A stretch of DNA of 64,000 nt, from positions 620,001 through 684,000 of the forward strand of contig NZ_JABBGH010000003.1 in NCBI RefSeq assembly GCF_012927305.1, given 5' to 3'. The translations under genes and the position numbers were made by a program. Shown in pieces: positions 57,433 to 64,000 of this stretch; positions within the stretch are counted from its first letter, which is position 1, and each line of letters opens with the position of its first letter. The stretch is from Hymenobacter polaris. Lineage in GTDB: Bacteria; Bacteroidota; Bacteroidia; Cytophagales; Hymenobacteraceae. The notes beneath the pieces were generated by a model, which worked only from the letters and a program-made list of their open reading frames with translations, was not told the DNA's origin and did no database searches.

Positions 57433-59178
57433 CTAAATAATCAGCCGCACGCCGCCCAGCTCCGAAATCTGGTAGGGAAATTTATCGCCGGGCGAGCCAA
57501 TGAACATGAAGTTTTTCGGGATGTGCCACTCCTCCGACAGCTGCGTGATGAGGTCGGGGCCGAAGGTGCCGGGGCGCGTCACGAAGTCTAGGTGGATGTT
57601 GGGGTAGGCGCGGTCGAGCACGTGCAGGTCGTTGAGCAAGTCAGGGGGCACTTGTTGGCCGTTTTGCAGCAGCATCACAATCTTAAGGCGGTTCGTGAAT
57701 TCGTTTTCCTCCACATAGGTCATCACCTTATTGAGGTTGGCCACGTTGTCGCCCTTTGTAAAGTACACGAACTCTTGCTGGTTTAGCTCGCGTAGCTGCC
57801 GCCGGATGCTGACCTGGCTGCTAATAGCCAGCCGCCGAAACCGCTCGTAGAACGAGGTAGCGCCGGCCAGCACGAAGTTGAGCAGCGCAATGCGCTCGAG
57901 CATGGCGTAGACGATGAGCGCCGCCGGAATGAAATACTGCAAAAAGACCACCAGGTAGCCGGGGTTCTTTTGCACGTTGCCGTAGAGGCCCAGCAGCACC
58001 CCCAGCAGGGCCAGAAACACGCTGAACACGCCCGCCCGCACCGGCCGGGGCAGCTTGGCGCGCTTTACTTTCAGCAGGAAATTGCCGAGGGCGAAAAACG
58101 CCATTACCGACAAAAACGAGATGGTGTACACGCCAGCCAGCGTTTCCAGCTCGCCCTGCGTGATGGCTAGAATGGACAAACACAGCCCGAAGAAAATGGC
58201 CAGGATAATGTAGTTGGCCCCGCGCCGGTTTTCGCGCAGGAAAAACTGCGGCCAGATGCGGTCCAGGGCCATGCGCTTGATGAGGCCGCTCACGCCCACG
58301 AAGCTCGTGAGCACGGCCCCGGAGAGCACCGTCACGGCATCGATGGAGATGACCGTGGCTAGCCAGGGGCCGCCCGTTTGCTGGCCCAGGTACGAGAGCA
58401 GGGTTTCCTGGTGCTCGCCCACGGTAGCCAGCGGCACCACCGCCACGGCCAGCAGCGCAATGACGGGGTTGAAGAAGCTCACCACCACCCACATGTTGCG
58501 CAGCGTTTTTTGGAACACGCCGGGCGCCTGCTCCTCCACGAAGTTGGCCGAGCTTTCGAAGCCCGAGATGCCCAGCATAGCCGCGCTAAACCCTAGAAAC
58601 AGCGCCACCAGCAAGCTGCCGCCCACCACCGGCTGCTGGTAGTTGAGGTGCAGCGTGGCAAGGCCGTGCTGGGCCACAAACCACGCGCCCGAGCCCACCA
58701 GCAGCGTGAGCGCCGCCAGGTGAGCCACAAAAATAACCACCGCCACAATGGCCGACTCCGACATGCCGGCCGAGGTAAGCAGCAGAAAAAACGTGAGCAA
58801 CCCCGCCGTGGCCCACAGCACCGGCACGTGCGGCACGGGCGCGATGAGGTAGAGGTAGTTCATGGCCTCGCCCGCGCTCAGCACCGCCGTGGCCATGTAG
58901 GAGAGGATGGTGAGGCAGGCCGCGATGGCGGCATTGCTCTTGCTAGTGGTGTTGAGCAGCACGTTGTAGGCGCCACCGTTGAGGGGCAAAGCGCCCACCA
59001 CCTCGCCGTAAATCTTGCGAAACAAATACAGCAGCCCGGCCACCAGTAGTAGCGCCACCCAGGCGTACTGCCCGGCAAAGCCAATGGAGAGCGCCGACAC
59101 GTAGAGGCACGACGAAGAAATGTCGTTGCCGCAAATAGCCGTGGCCTCCAACTCATTAAGTTTCTTCTCGTGGGCCAT
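57433..59178 (-). CDS. APC-superfamily permease
   Basis: This 581-residue membrane transporter has twelve hydrophobic segments in the first 440 residues, with NELEATAICGNDISSSCLYV at the start and GFSAAMLGISGFESSANFVE in TM6, a pattern of amino-acid/polyamine/organocation transporters. A soluble C-terminal part of about 120 residues follows (FTKGDNVANLNKVMTYVEEN, LNDLHVLDRAYPNIHLDFVT), which may be a USP-like sensing domain. The substrate cannot be told. It converges with modC. Confidence 0.85.
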   Translation of the reverse strand: MAHEKKLNELEATAICGNDISSSCLYVSALSIGFAGQYAWVALLLVAGLLYLFRKIYGEVVGALPLNGGAYNVLLNTTSKSNAAIAACLTILSYMATAVLSAGEAMNYLYLIAPVPHVPVLWATAGLLTFFLLLTSAGMSESAIVAVVIFVAHLAALTLLVGSGAWFVAQHGLATLHLNYQQPVVGGSLLVALFLGFSAAMLGISGFESSANFVEEQAPGVFQKTLRNMWVVVSFFNPVIALLAVAVVPLATVGEHQETLLSYLGQQTGGPWLATVISIDAVTVLSGAVLTSFVGVSGLIKRMALDRIWPQFFLRENRRGANYIILAIFFGLCLSILAITQGELETLAGVYTISFLSVMAFFALGNFLLKVKRAKLPRPVRAGVFSVFLALLGVLLGLYGNVQKNPGYLVVFLQYFIPAALIVYAMLERIALLNFVLAGATSFYERFRRLAISSQVSIRRQLRELNQQEFVYFTKGDNVANLNKVMTYVEENEFTNRLKIVMLLQNGQQVPPDLLNDLHVLDRAYPNIHLDFVTRPGTFGPDLITQLSEEWHIPKNFMFIGSPGDKFPYQISELGGVRLII

Positions 59179-59301
59179 GCTACCTAGGGGTGAACTACTG
59201 GTGAATACGTGGCAGGTGTACGGGAACCGCCGGGATTAAGGCGGGCCGCAGGAAAAGCCGAGTGGCCCGCCCGCTGCCTGGCGCCCCCTACTGGCCGCTA
59301 G

Positions 59302-59309
59302 TATCTTTG
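59302..59309 (+). promoter_or_regulatory. Promoter -7 element for the acyl-CoA dehydrogenase
   Basis: TATCTTTG exactly matches TAnnTTTG, 25 bases before the ATG. No good TTG is found 19-21 bases upstream. Confidence 0.55.
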
Positions 59310-59334
59310 CTTAAACCTCCAGTTCCTCCCGCCC

Positions 59335-60570
59335 ATGTCCTCCATCGCCGACGTTCTCTCGCCCGAAGCCAAAGCCCACACGCCCCAAAAAGGCAGCACT
59401 AACGCCAACGGCTTCACTGATTATTTCGACCTCGATGGGCTGCTGACCGAGGAGCACCTGCTCATCCGGCAGACCATGCGCGACTTCGTGAAGCGCGAGA
59501 TTTCGCCCTACGTGGAGCAGTGGGCGCAGGCGGCGCACTTCCCAAGCGAAATCGTGCGCAAGTTTGGCGAGGTCGGCGCCTTCGGGCCCACCATCCCCAC
59601 CGAGTATGGCGGGGGCGGACTCGACTACCTCAGTTACGGGCTGATAATGCAGGAGATTGAGCGCGGCGACTCGGGCATGCGCTCCACGGCCTCGGTGCAG
59701 GGCTCGCTGGTGATGTTTCCCATCTACCAGTACGGCTCGGAGGCGCAGCGCCGCAAGTTTCTGCCCAGGCTGGCTAGCGGCGAATGGCTGGGCTGCTTCG
59801 GCCTCACCGAGCCCGACCACGGCAGCAACCCCGGCGGCATGACGACGCGGCTGACCGACGCCGGCGACCACTACGTGCTCGACGGCGCTAAACTCTGGAT
59901 AAGCAACTCGCCCGAGGCCCAGGTGGCCGTGGTGTGGGCCAAAAACGAAGCCGGCCGCATCAAGGGCGTCATCGTGGAGCGCGGTATGGATGGCTTTACC
60001 ACCCCCGAAATCCACAACAAATGGAGCCTGCGCGCCAGCACCACCGGCGAGCTGGTATTCGACGGTGTGAAGATTCCGAAGGAGAACGTGCTGCCCAACA
60101 TCGACGGGCTAAAGGGCCCCCTGTCCTGCCTCGACTCGGCCCGCTACGGCATCGCCTGGGGTGCCATCGGCGCGGCCATCGACTGCTACGAGTCGGCCCT
60201 AAAGTACTCGTTGCAGCGCGAGCAGTTCGGCAAGCCCATCGCCAGCTTCCAGCTGCAGCAGCGCAAGCTGGCCGAGATGATTACTGAGATTACCAAAGCC
60301 CAGCTCATGGCCTGGCGCCTAGGGGTGCTCAAGAACGAGGGCCGCGCCACTAGCGCCCAAATCAGCATGGCCAAGCGCAACTCGGTGCACATGGCCCTAG
60401 GGGTAGCCCGCGAGGCCCGCCAGATTCACGGCGGCATGGGCATCACCGGCGAGTACCCCATCATGCGCCACATGATGAACCTGGAGTCGGTAATTACCTA
60501 CGAGGGTACCCACGACATCCACCTGCTGATAACGGGCGCGGATATTACGGGTATCCAGGCATTTAAGTAG
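59335..60570 (+). CDS. Acyl-CoA dehydrogenase, glutaryl-CoA type
   Basis: A FAD enzyme that oxidises acyl-CoA at the alpha-beta bond. The 411-residue product has MRDFVKREISPYVEQW, FGPTIPTEYGGGGLDYLSYG, WLGCFGLTEPDHGSNPGGMT (FAD/substrate signature), QREQFGKPIASFQLQQRKL and RQIHGGMGITGEYPIMRHM. The segment VITYEGTHDIHLLI, with the catalytic Glu, is typical of glutaryl-CoA dehydrogenases. It would act in lysine or tryptophan degradation, decarboxylating to crotonyl-CoA. It stands alone, with no electron-transfer flavoprotein nearby. Confidence 0.9.
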   Translation: MSSIADVLSPEAKAHTPQKGSTNANGFTDYFDLDGLLTEEHLLIRQTMRDFVKREISPYVEQWAQAAHFPSEIVRKFGEVGAFGPTIPTEYGGGGLDYLSYGLIMQEIERGDSGMRSTASVQGSLVMFPIYQYGSEAQRRKFLPRLASGEWLGCFGLTEPDHGSNPGGMTTRLTDAGDHYVLDGAKLWISNSPEAQVAVVWAKNEAGRIKGVIVERGMDGFTTPEIHNKWSLRASTTGELVFDGVKIPKENVLPNIDGLKGPLSCLDSARYGIAWGAIGAAIDCYESALKYSLQREQFGKPIASFQLQQRKLAEMITEITKAQLMAWRLGVLKNEGRATSAQISMAKRNSVHMALGVAREARQIHGGMGITGEYPIMRHMMNLESVITYEGTHDIHLLITGADITGIQAFK

Positions 60571-60575
60571 ATAGA

Positions 60576-60929
60576 ATGGATGCCGAATTAGTTAGTTATC
60601 TGCTAAAAGAGCACGTCCACCGATTATCGCGTCTTGATAAGTTTGGCTTTCATATTGCGCTGGGTGATATAGAGCCGGATAGCAATCAGTTGCAAGAGTG
60701 GAGTAATCGGATGTGGCCAAAATTGGTGGCCCACGGATGGCAGCTAGACGATGAGGCTAAGCAATATTTTCTGGCAGGTAATAGAGAGGCATTTCGGGAG
60801 TGGCTTGCTGAAAAGTTATATCAAGAACACGGCGGTGGAGCGCTGCTTAACAACTGCCCCAATTGCCATCGCCTAGCCCGTACTTTCCGCGCCCGGCAAT
60901 GTAGGTACTGCGGCCACGACTGGCATTAA
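60576..60929 (+). CDS. Hypothetical protein with C-terminal zinc ribbon
   Basis: The 117-residue product has a polar, mostly helical N-terminal part (MDAELVSYLLKEHVHRLSRL, MWPKLVAHGWQLDDEAKQYF). At the end there is a two-pair zinc-ribbon motif NCPNCHRLARTF...ARQCRYCGHDWH with CxxC at about 94-97 and CxxC at about 110-113. I recognise no family. It starts 5 bases after the dehydrogenase stop, so cotranscription is likely although the gene has lower GC than its neighbours. Confidence 0.6.
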   Translation: MDAELVSYLLKEHVHRLSRLDKFGFHIALGDIEPDSNQLQEWSNRMWPKLVAHGWQLDDEAKQYFLAGNREAFREWLAEKLYQEHGGGALLNNCPNCHRLARTFRARQCRYCGHDWH

Positions 60930-60940
60930 TTCCACACAGT

Positions 60941-61035
60941 TTAGAGCGGGAGTAGGGGCGAGGCTCGCCCCCGCTCGTCGTTGAACAAGTACTGGCAGGC
61001 GGCGGGGGCGAGCCCCGCCCCTACTCCCGCTCTAA
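60941..61035. repeat. 34-bp hairpin repeat, family 4
   Basis: Arms 60941-60974 and 61002-61035 (TTAGAGCGGGAGTAGGGGCG) pair with one mismatch around a 27-base loop. Located between the zinc-ribbon and ACP-like genes. Confidence 0.93.
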
Positions 61036-61053
61036 ATTTATAGCCCCCTATCT

Positions 61054-61650
61054 ATGGGCCTCGACACGGTAGAGTTAGTCTACAGCTTTGAGCAGTATTT
61101 CAACCTCGACGTACCCGACCCAGTAGCTGAAACTCTCTACATCGTAGGCGATGTAGCCGCCTATTTCAGCCAGCGCCTAGGGGTGGCCGGGCAGCGCCAC
61201 TCGGCCGCCCGCGAGGCGGTGCAGCAGCAGTTGAGCGAGCTGCTAGCGCTACCGCTTGCTGCCTTCGACGAGGGCAATACCACCACGCTAGGGCAGTTGC
61301 TGCCCGATGCGGCGGCGGTAGCCAGCTTCCGGCGCCGCGCCAGTAGCTGCGGCCTGGCGGTGCCCGACCTGGCCGACGACCGCCGAACAGGGTCGGCGGG
61401 CCCGTCGTTCTTTGAGAAGCTACTGGGCCTTACGCCGCTCCCGCCGCCCGTGCCCTGGCCCGCTCTTCCCCTGGCGGCGCTGGCCGACTGGACGGTGGTG
61501 GCCAACTACGAAGCGCTGCTGCCTAGGCCCCCCACCAGCGAATATGAGGTAGAGCGCGCCGTAGTGGGCCTGACGAGTGATAAGTCGGGCGTGCCGGTAG
61601 AGGACATCGCGTTGAGTAGCAGTTTTACCAATGAGTTGGGAATGGATTAA
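61054..61650 (+). CDS. Permuted acyl-carrier-protein-like protein
   Basis: This 198-residue protein does not match a family I can name, but its two ends look like halves of an acyl carrier protein in reverse order. Residues 1-43 (MGLDTVELVYSFEQYFNLDV, TLYIVGDVAAYFSQ) resemble the ACP segment from the DSx-motif helix II to helix IV. Residues about 160-198 (VERAVVGLTSDKSGVPVEDI, SSSFTNELGMD) resemble helix I and the loop up to LGxD. The phosphopantetheine Ser is replaced by Thr4 (LDT), and the C-terminus stops at LGMD where DSL would follow. The middle (about 44-155) is Ala/Pro-rich. Function unknown. Confidence 0.5.
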   Translation: MGLDTVELVYSFEQYFNLDVPDPVAETLYIVGDVAAYFSQRLGVAGQRHSAAREAVQQQLSELLALPLAAFDEGNTTTLGQLLPDAAAVASFRRRASSCGLAVPDLADDRRTGSAGPSFFEKLLGLTPLPPPVPWPALPLAALADWTVVANYEALLPRPPTSEYEVERAVVGLTSDKSGVPVEDIALSSSFTNELGMD

Positions 61651-61720
61651 AACGGGAGAGCCATAAACGCCCGACGCCCTAGGGCCGTATAGTCTGCCAT
61701 ACCATTTCCTTTTCCCACAC

Positions 61721-62044
61721 ATGGCAACCGACCACGAAAACGCCGAAAGCCGCCGCCAAGAGCGCCGCGACGAAGCTAACAAAGACTATCGCGAGCAAGG
61801 CGACGACATGCGTCAGGGCGGCCCCGACCCCGACCTGCCCCACCGCATGCGCTCGCGCCCCGGCGACGGTAACTACGACCCCAACGTGCAAGCCGAAGAT
61901 GGTACCAGCGATGGCGTAGCCGCCAAAGTGGGTAGCAGCGGCCAGAACGCCACCAAGCGCGCCGGTGAGCACATCGACGACGGCAATAAGGCCCCCGACC
62001 GCCTCGACGAGCGCAATGTGGCCGGCGGCGACATCAAAGACTAA
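61721..62044 (+). CDS. Hydrophilic, probably disordered small protein
   Basis: The 107-residue product has no signal peptide or membrane helix and is dominated by Asp, Glu, Arg, Lys, Asn and Gly (HENAESRRQERRDEANKDYR, QGGPDPDLPHRMRSRPGDGN). It ends GGDIKD. Composition resembles desiccation- or stress-related hydrophilic proteins, but there is no family match I can name. It precedes a hairpin repeat and the HIRAN gene. Confidence 0.55.
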   Translation: MATDHENAESRRQERRDEANKDYREQGDDMRQGGPDPDLPHRMRSRPGDGNYDPNVQAEDGTSDGVAAKVGSSGQNATKRAGEHIDDGNKAPDRLDERNVAGGDIKD

Positions 62045-62058
62045 GCAGCAGGTTATAT

Positions 62059-62151
62059 AAAGGACGTCCTGCTGAGCTTGCCGAAGTATCGCTGCCGAAA
62101 ATCCTAGGGGGGCGGTAGCGATGCTTCGGCAAGCTCAGCAGGACGTCCTTT
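62059..62151. repeat. Hairpin repeat, family 1 copy H
   Basis: Arms of 39 bases (62059-62097, 62113-62151) pair with two mismatches. Core AAAGGACGTCCTGCTGAGCT differs from other copies (CCTGCTGAGC in place of CATGCTGAGC) and the change is matched in the second arm. The loop includes CCTAGG. Confidence 0.92.
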
Positions 62152-62217
62152 TACAAAGCGGCTAACCATTAAAAAGCCTTACTTTTAGCCCCCGAACGAC
62201 CCTCAAAACCCGCTCTC

Positions 62218-62559
62218 ATGGCCGATTCCTCGCCCCTCGTGCTGCTCGAATGCCTCGTGGCCGGTACCTCGCACCGCCCCGAGCTACCCGCCTTTGAAAA
62301 AAAGCTCAAAGTAGGCCAGACCCTACGCCTCGTGCGCGAGCCCGACAGCAAGTACGATGACTGGGCCGTGCAGGTGCACGCCGGTGCCGCCGACGATAAG
62401 AATAGCTACTGGCTGGGCTACCTGCCCGAAACCCGCAACGAAACTGTGGCTCGCCTGCTCGACGCCGGCTACCCCCTCGGCGCCCGCCTGGCCCACAAAG
62501 CCTGGGAAGACGAGTGGCTGCACCTAGAGATTGAGGTGCTGTGGGCCGATAAAAAGTAG
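62218..62559 (+). CDS. Stand-alone HIRAN-domain protein
   Basis: The 113-residue protein is essentially one HIRAN domain: LECLVAGTSHRPELPAFEKK, the VGQTLRLVREPDSKYDDWAV block, YWLGYLPETRNETVARLLDA and YPLGARLAHKAWEDEWLHLE. In HLTF and SWI/SNF-type proteins this domain binds DNA 3' ends at stalled forks. Here it is alone and lies 100 bases upstream of ruvB on the same strand, so a link to recombination or repair is possible but not shown. Confidence 0.85.
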   Translation: MADSSPLVLLECLVAGTSHRPELPAFEKKLKVGQTLRLVREPDSKYDDWAVQVHAGAADDKNSYWLGYLPETRNETVARLLDAGYPLGARLAHKAWEDEWLHLEIEVLWADKK

Positions 62560-62659
62560 CTTTGCTATCCCTATCGGGGAGCTTTTTGCTAACTAATGTG
62601 GTTAGCTTACTGGCCCGCCCGGCGGTGGGCGCTACTTTTTCATTTCAATAGCTACTCCG

Positions 62660-63712
62660 ATGCGTGAAGCCTATCTAAGCGGCGGCAACGAACACTTCGA
62701 TGCCACCGACAAGGACATCGACAAGGCCCTGCGCCCGCTGAGCTTCAGCGACTTTACCGGCCAGGATAAGATACTTGAGAACCTCAAGGTGTTCGTGGCC
62801 GCCGCTAAGCAGCGCGGCGATGCTCTCGACCACGTGTTGCTGCACGGCCCCCCCGGCCTAGGCAAAACCACACTCTCGCACATCATCGCCAACGAGCTGG
62901 GCGCGGGCATCAAAATGACCAGCGGCCCGGTGCTCGATAAGCCCAGCGACCTCGCCGGTCTGCTCACCAACCTGGAGCCGCACGACGTGCTCTTCATCGA
63001 CGAGATTCACCGCCTCAACCCGGTGGTGGAGGAGTACCTGTACTCGGCCATGGAGGACTACCGTATCGACATCATGCTCGATTCGGGCCCCAATGCCCGC
63101 TCGGTGCAGATTTCGCTCTCGCCCTTCACCCTCATCGGCGCCACTACGCGCTCGGGCATGCTCACGGCGCCGTTGCGCGCTCGCTTCGGCATCTCGGCCC
63201 GCCTGGAGTACTACGACTCGAAGCTGCTGACGACCATTGTAGAGCGCTCGGCCGATATCTTGGGCACGCCCATCCACGAAGACGCGGCTTTCGAGATTGC
63301 CCGGCGCTCGCGCGGCACGCCCCGCATTGCCAATAACCTGCTGCGCCGCACCCGCGACTTTGCGCAGATAAAGGGTACTGGCACTATTACGCAGGAGATT
63401 GCGCAGTTTGCCCTGAATGCGCTCGACGTGGATGCCCGCGGCCTCGACGACATGGATAAGCGCATCCTCACCACCATCATCGACAAGTTTAAGGGTGGCC
63501 CGGTGGGCATCAGCACCATCGCCACGGCGGTGGGCGAGGAGGGCGAAACCATCGAGGAAGTATACGAGCCCTTCCTCATCCAGGAAGGCTACATCAAGCG
63601 CACAGCGCGCGGCCGCGAGGCTACCGAAGCTGCCTACCAGCACCTGGGCCGCCTGCTGCCCAACCACTTGCGCGGCAACTCGGGCGACTTGTTTGGGGAA
63701 ATCACGAAGTAG
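62660..63712 (+). CDS. ruvB: Holliday junction branch migration helicase RuvB
   Basis: The hexameric motor that drives branch migration with RuvA. The 350-residue product has Walker A HGPPGLGKT at 62-70, Walker B DEIH at 114-117, sensor-1 LIGATTRSGMLTAPLRARFG and the C-terminal winged helix (PVGISTIATAVGEEGETIEE, PFLIQEGYIKRTARGR). Length is normal. ruvA is not adjacent. queG follows after about 100 bases with a terminator between them. Confidence 0.98.
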   Translation: MREAYLSGGNEHFDATDKDIDKALRPLSFSDFTGQDKILENLKVFVAAAKQRGDALDHVLLHGPPGLGKTTLSHIIANELGAGIKMTSGPVLDKPSDLAGLLTNLEPHDVLFIDEIHRLNPVVEEYLYSAMEDYRIDIMLDSGPNARSVQISLSPFTLIGATTRSGMLTAPLRARFGISARLEYYDSKLLTTIVERSADILGTPIHEDAAFEIARRSRGTPRIANNLLRRTRDFAQIKGTGTITQEIAQFALNALDVDARGLDDMDKRILTTIIDKFKGGPVGISTIATAVGEEGETIEEVYEPFLIQEGYIKRTARGREATEAAYQHLGRLLPNHLRGNSGDLFGEITK

Positions 63713-63751
63713 CCCGGCCCTAGGGCTTTCAGCTCATCAAACCCTTATGCT

Positions 63752-63790
63752 GAACGCGCTGCCCCCAGCGGCGCGTTCTTTGTGTTTTCA
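63752..63790 (+). terminator. Terminator-like hairpin after ruvB
   Basis: GAACGCGC pairs with GCGCGTTC (63752-63759, 63772-63779) and is followed by TTTGTGTTTT. A CCCTAGGGC word lies just upstream (about 63718). Confidence 0.55.
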
Positions 63791-63813
63791 AGTTACATTC
63801 TACTTAGCCTCTC

Positions 63814-64000
63814 ATGCTGCTGCACGCCGAATGGACGCCCTACGTGAAGCGCCGCGCCGCCGAGCTGGGCTTTATGGCTTGTGGTATTTCCAAAGCTGAG
63901 TTTTTGGAAGAGGAGGCCCCTAGGCTCGAAAACTGGCTGAAGCGCGGCATGCACGGGAAAATGGCCTGGATGGAAAACCACTTCGACAAGCGCCTCGACC
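63814..64000 (+). CDS. queG: Epoxyqueuosine reductase, N-terminal part (3' truncated)
   Basis: The window ends in this gene after 62 codons. The visible sequence, with YVKRRAAELGFMACGISKAE, FLEEEAPRLENWL, MHGKMAWMENHFDKRLD, is the start of QueG, the cobalamin-dependent last enzyme of queuosine synthesis, which reduces epoxyqueuosine in tRNA wobble position 34. The start ATG at 63814 matches the family start. The 4Fe-4S Cys motifs lie beyond the window. Confidence 0.88.
   Translation, partial: MLLHAEWTPYVKRRAAELGFMACGISKAEFLEEEAPRLENWLKRGMHGKMAWMENHFDKRLD

Noticed and set aside
62858..63667. 269-codon minus-strand frame opposite ruvB
   Set aside because: Antisense to ruvB with no domain signals, no promoter and no reason to be coding.

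Overview
The window looks like a chromosomal segment of a GC-rich (about 60 percent by eye) Bacteroidota of the Hymenobacter type. The pointers are TAnnTTTG promoter elements instead of sigma-70 -10 boxes, almost no Shine-Dalgarno sites, SusC/OMR-style TonB receptor architecture, DUF6799, DUF6624 and mucoidy-inhibitor-like proteins, zinc-ligand-poor S14 and L36, and MoxR and SurA-type periplasmic genes. No transposase, phage gene, CRISPR array, rRNA or tRNA was recognised.

Layout. 1-9.9 kb (+): the end of the spc operon and the alpha operon (rplX end, rplE, rpsN, rpsH, rplF, rplR, rpsE, rpmD, rplO, secY, map, infA, rpmJ, rpsM, rpsK, rpsD, rpoA, rplQ), split by a terminator and promoters between rpsN and rpsH and closed by a 35-bp perfect palindrome. 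10-13.9 kb: hemW (-), a BamA/TamA-like outer-membrane protein and a DUF6624 protein (+). 13.9-16.6 kb (-): rplM-rpsI-rpsB-tsf. 16.7-23.3 kb (-): a polytopic membrane protein, an RluA-family synthase, a PhoR/PhoB-like pair, a DUF3108 protein and recA. 23.4-30 kb: an outer-membrane protein, a DUF6799 protein, an acetyltransferase, an SDR, a MoxR ATPase and a SurA-like foldase. 30.3-37.5 kb (-): a multi-PpiC lipoprotein, an RsbW/SpoIIAA/RsbU-like partner-switching set and guaB. 37.7-46.8 kb: a Pro/Tyr-rich lipoprotein, an FRG-domain protein, an SDR, an O-antigen ligase-like protein, hrpB, a GT2, a YqjF/DUF2071 protein and a rhodanese. 46.9-54.8 kb: pnuC, an acetyltransferase, a NadR-like kinase, an aldose-epimerase-like protein, a DUF4139 protein, and a TPP riboswitch with its TonB receptor. 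55-64 kb: modABC, an APC permease, an acyl-CoA dehydrogenase (glutaryl-CoA type), four small unfamiliar proteins including an ACP-like oddity and a HIRAN protein, ruvB and the start of queG.

Two DNA-level patterns cut across all the genes. First, the palindrome CCTAGG, very often as CCCTAGGG, is strewn through genes and intergenic DNA (about 95 and about 40 hand-counted hits; base composition predicts roughly 20 and 2). This looks like a HIP1-style highly iterated palindrome. Second, eleven long hairpin-forming inverted repeats sit in gene gaps. Eight belong to one family whose two arms change together from copy to copy. Several lie inside operons or carry a start or stop codon of a neighbouring gene.

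Functional links: the envelope-biogenesis genes (BamA-like, SurA-like, PpiC lipoprotein, O-antigen ligase, GT2) are spread over the middle. The RsbU/SpoIIAA/RsbW set would form a phosphorylation switch with no sigma factor nearby. pnuC with the NadR-like kinase suggests salvage of NAD precursors. The TPP riboswitch points to uptake of thiamin or a precursor by the TonB receptor.
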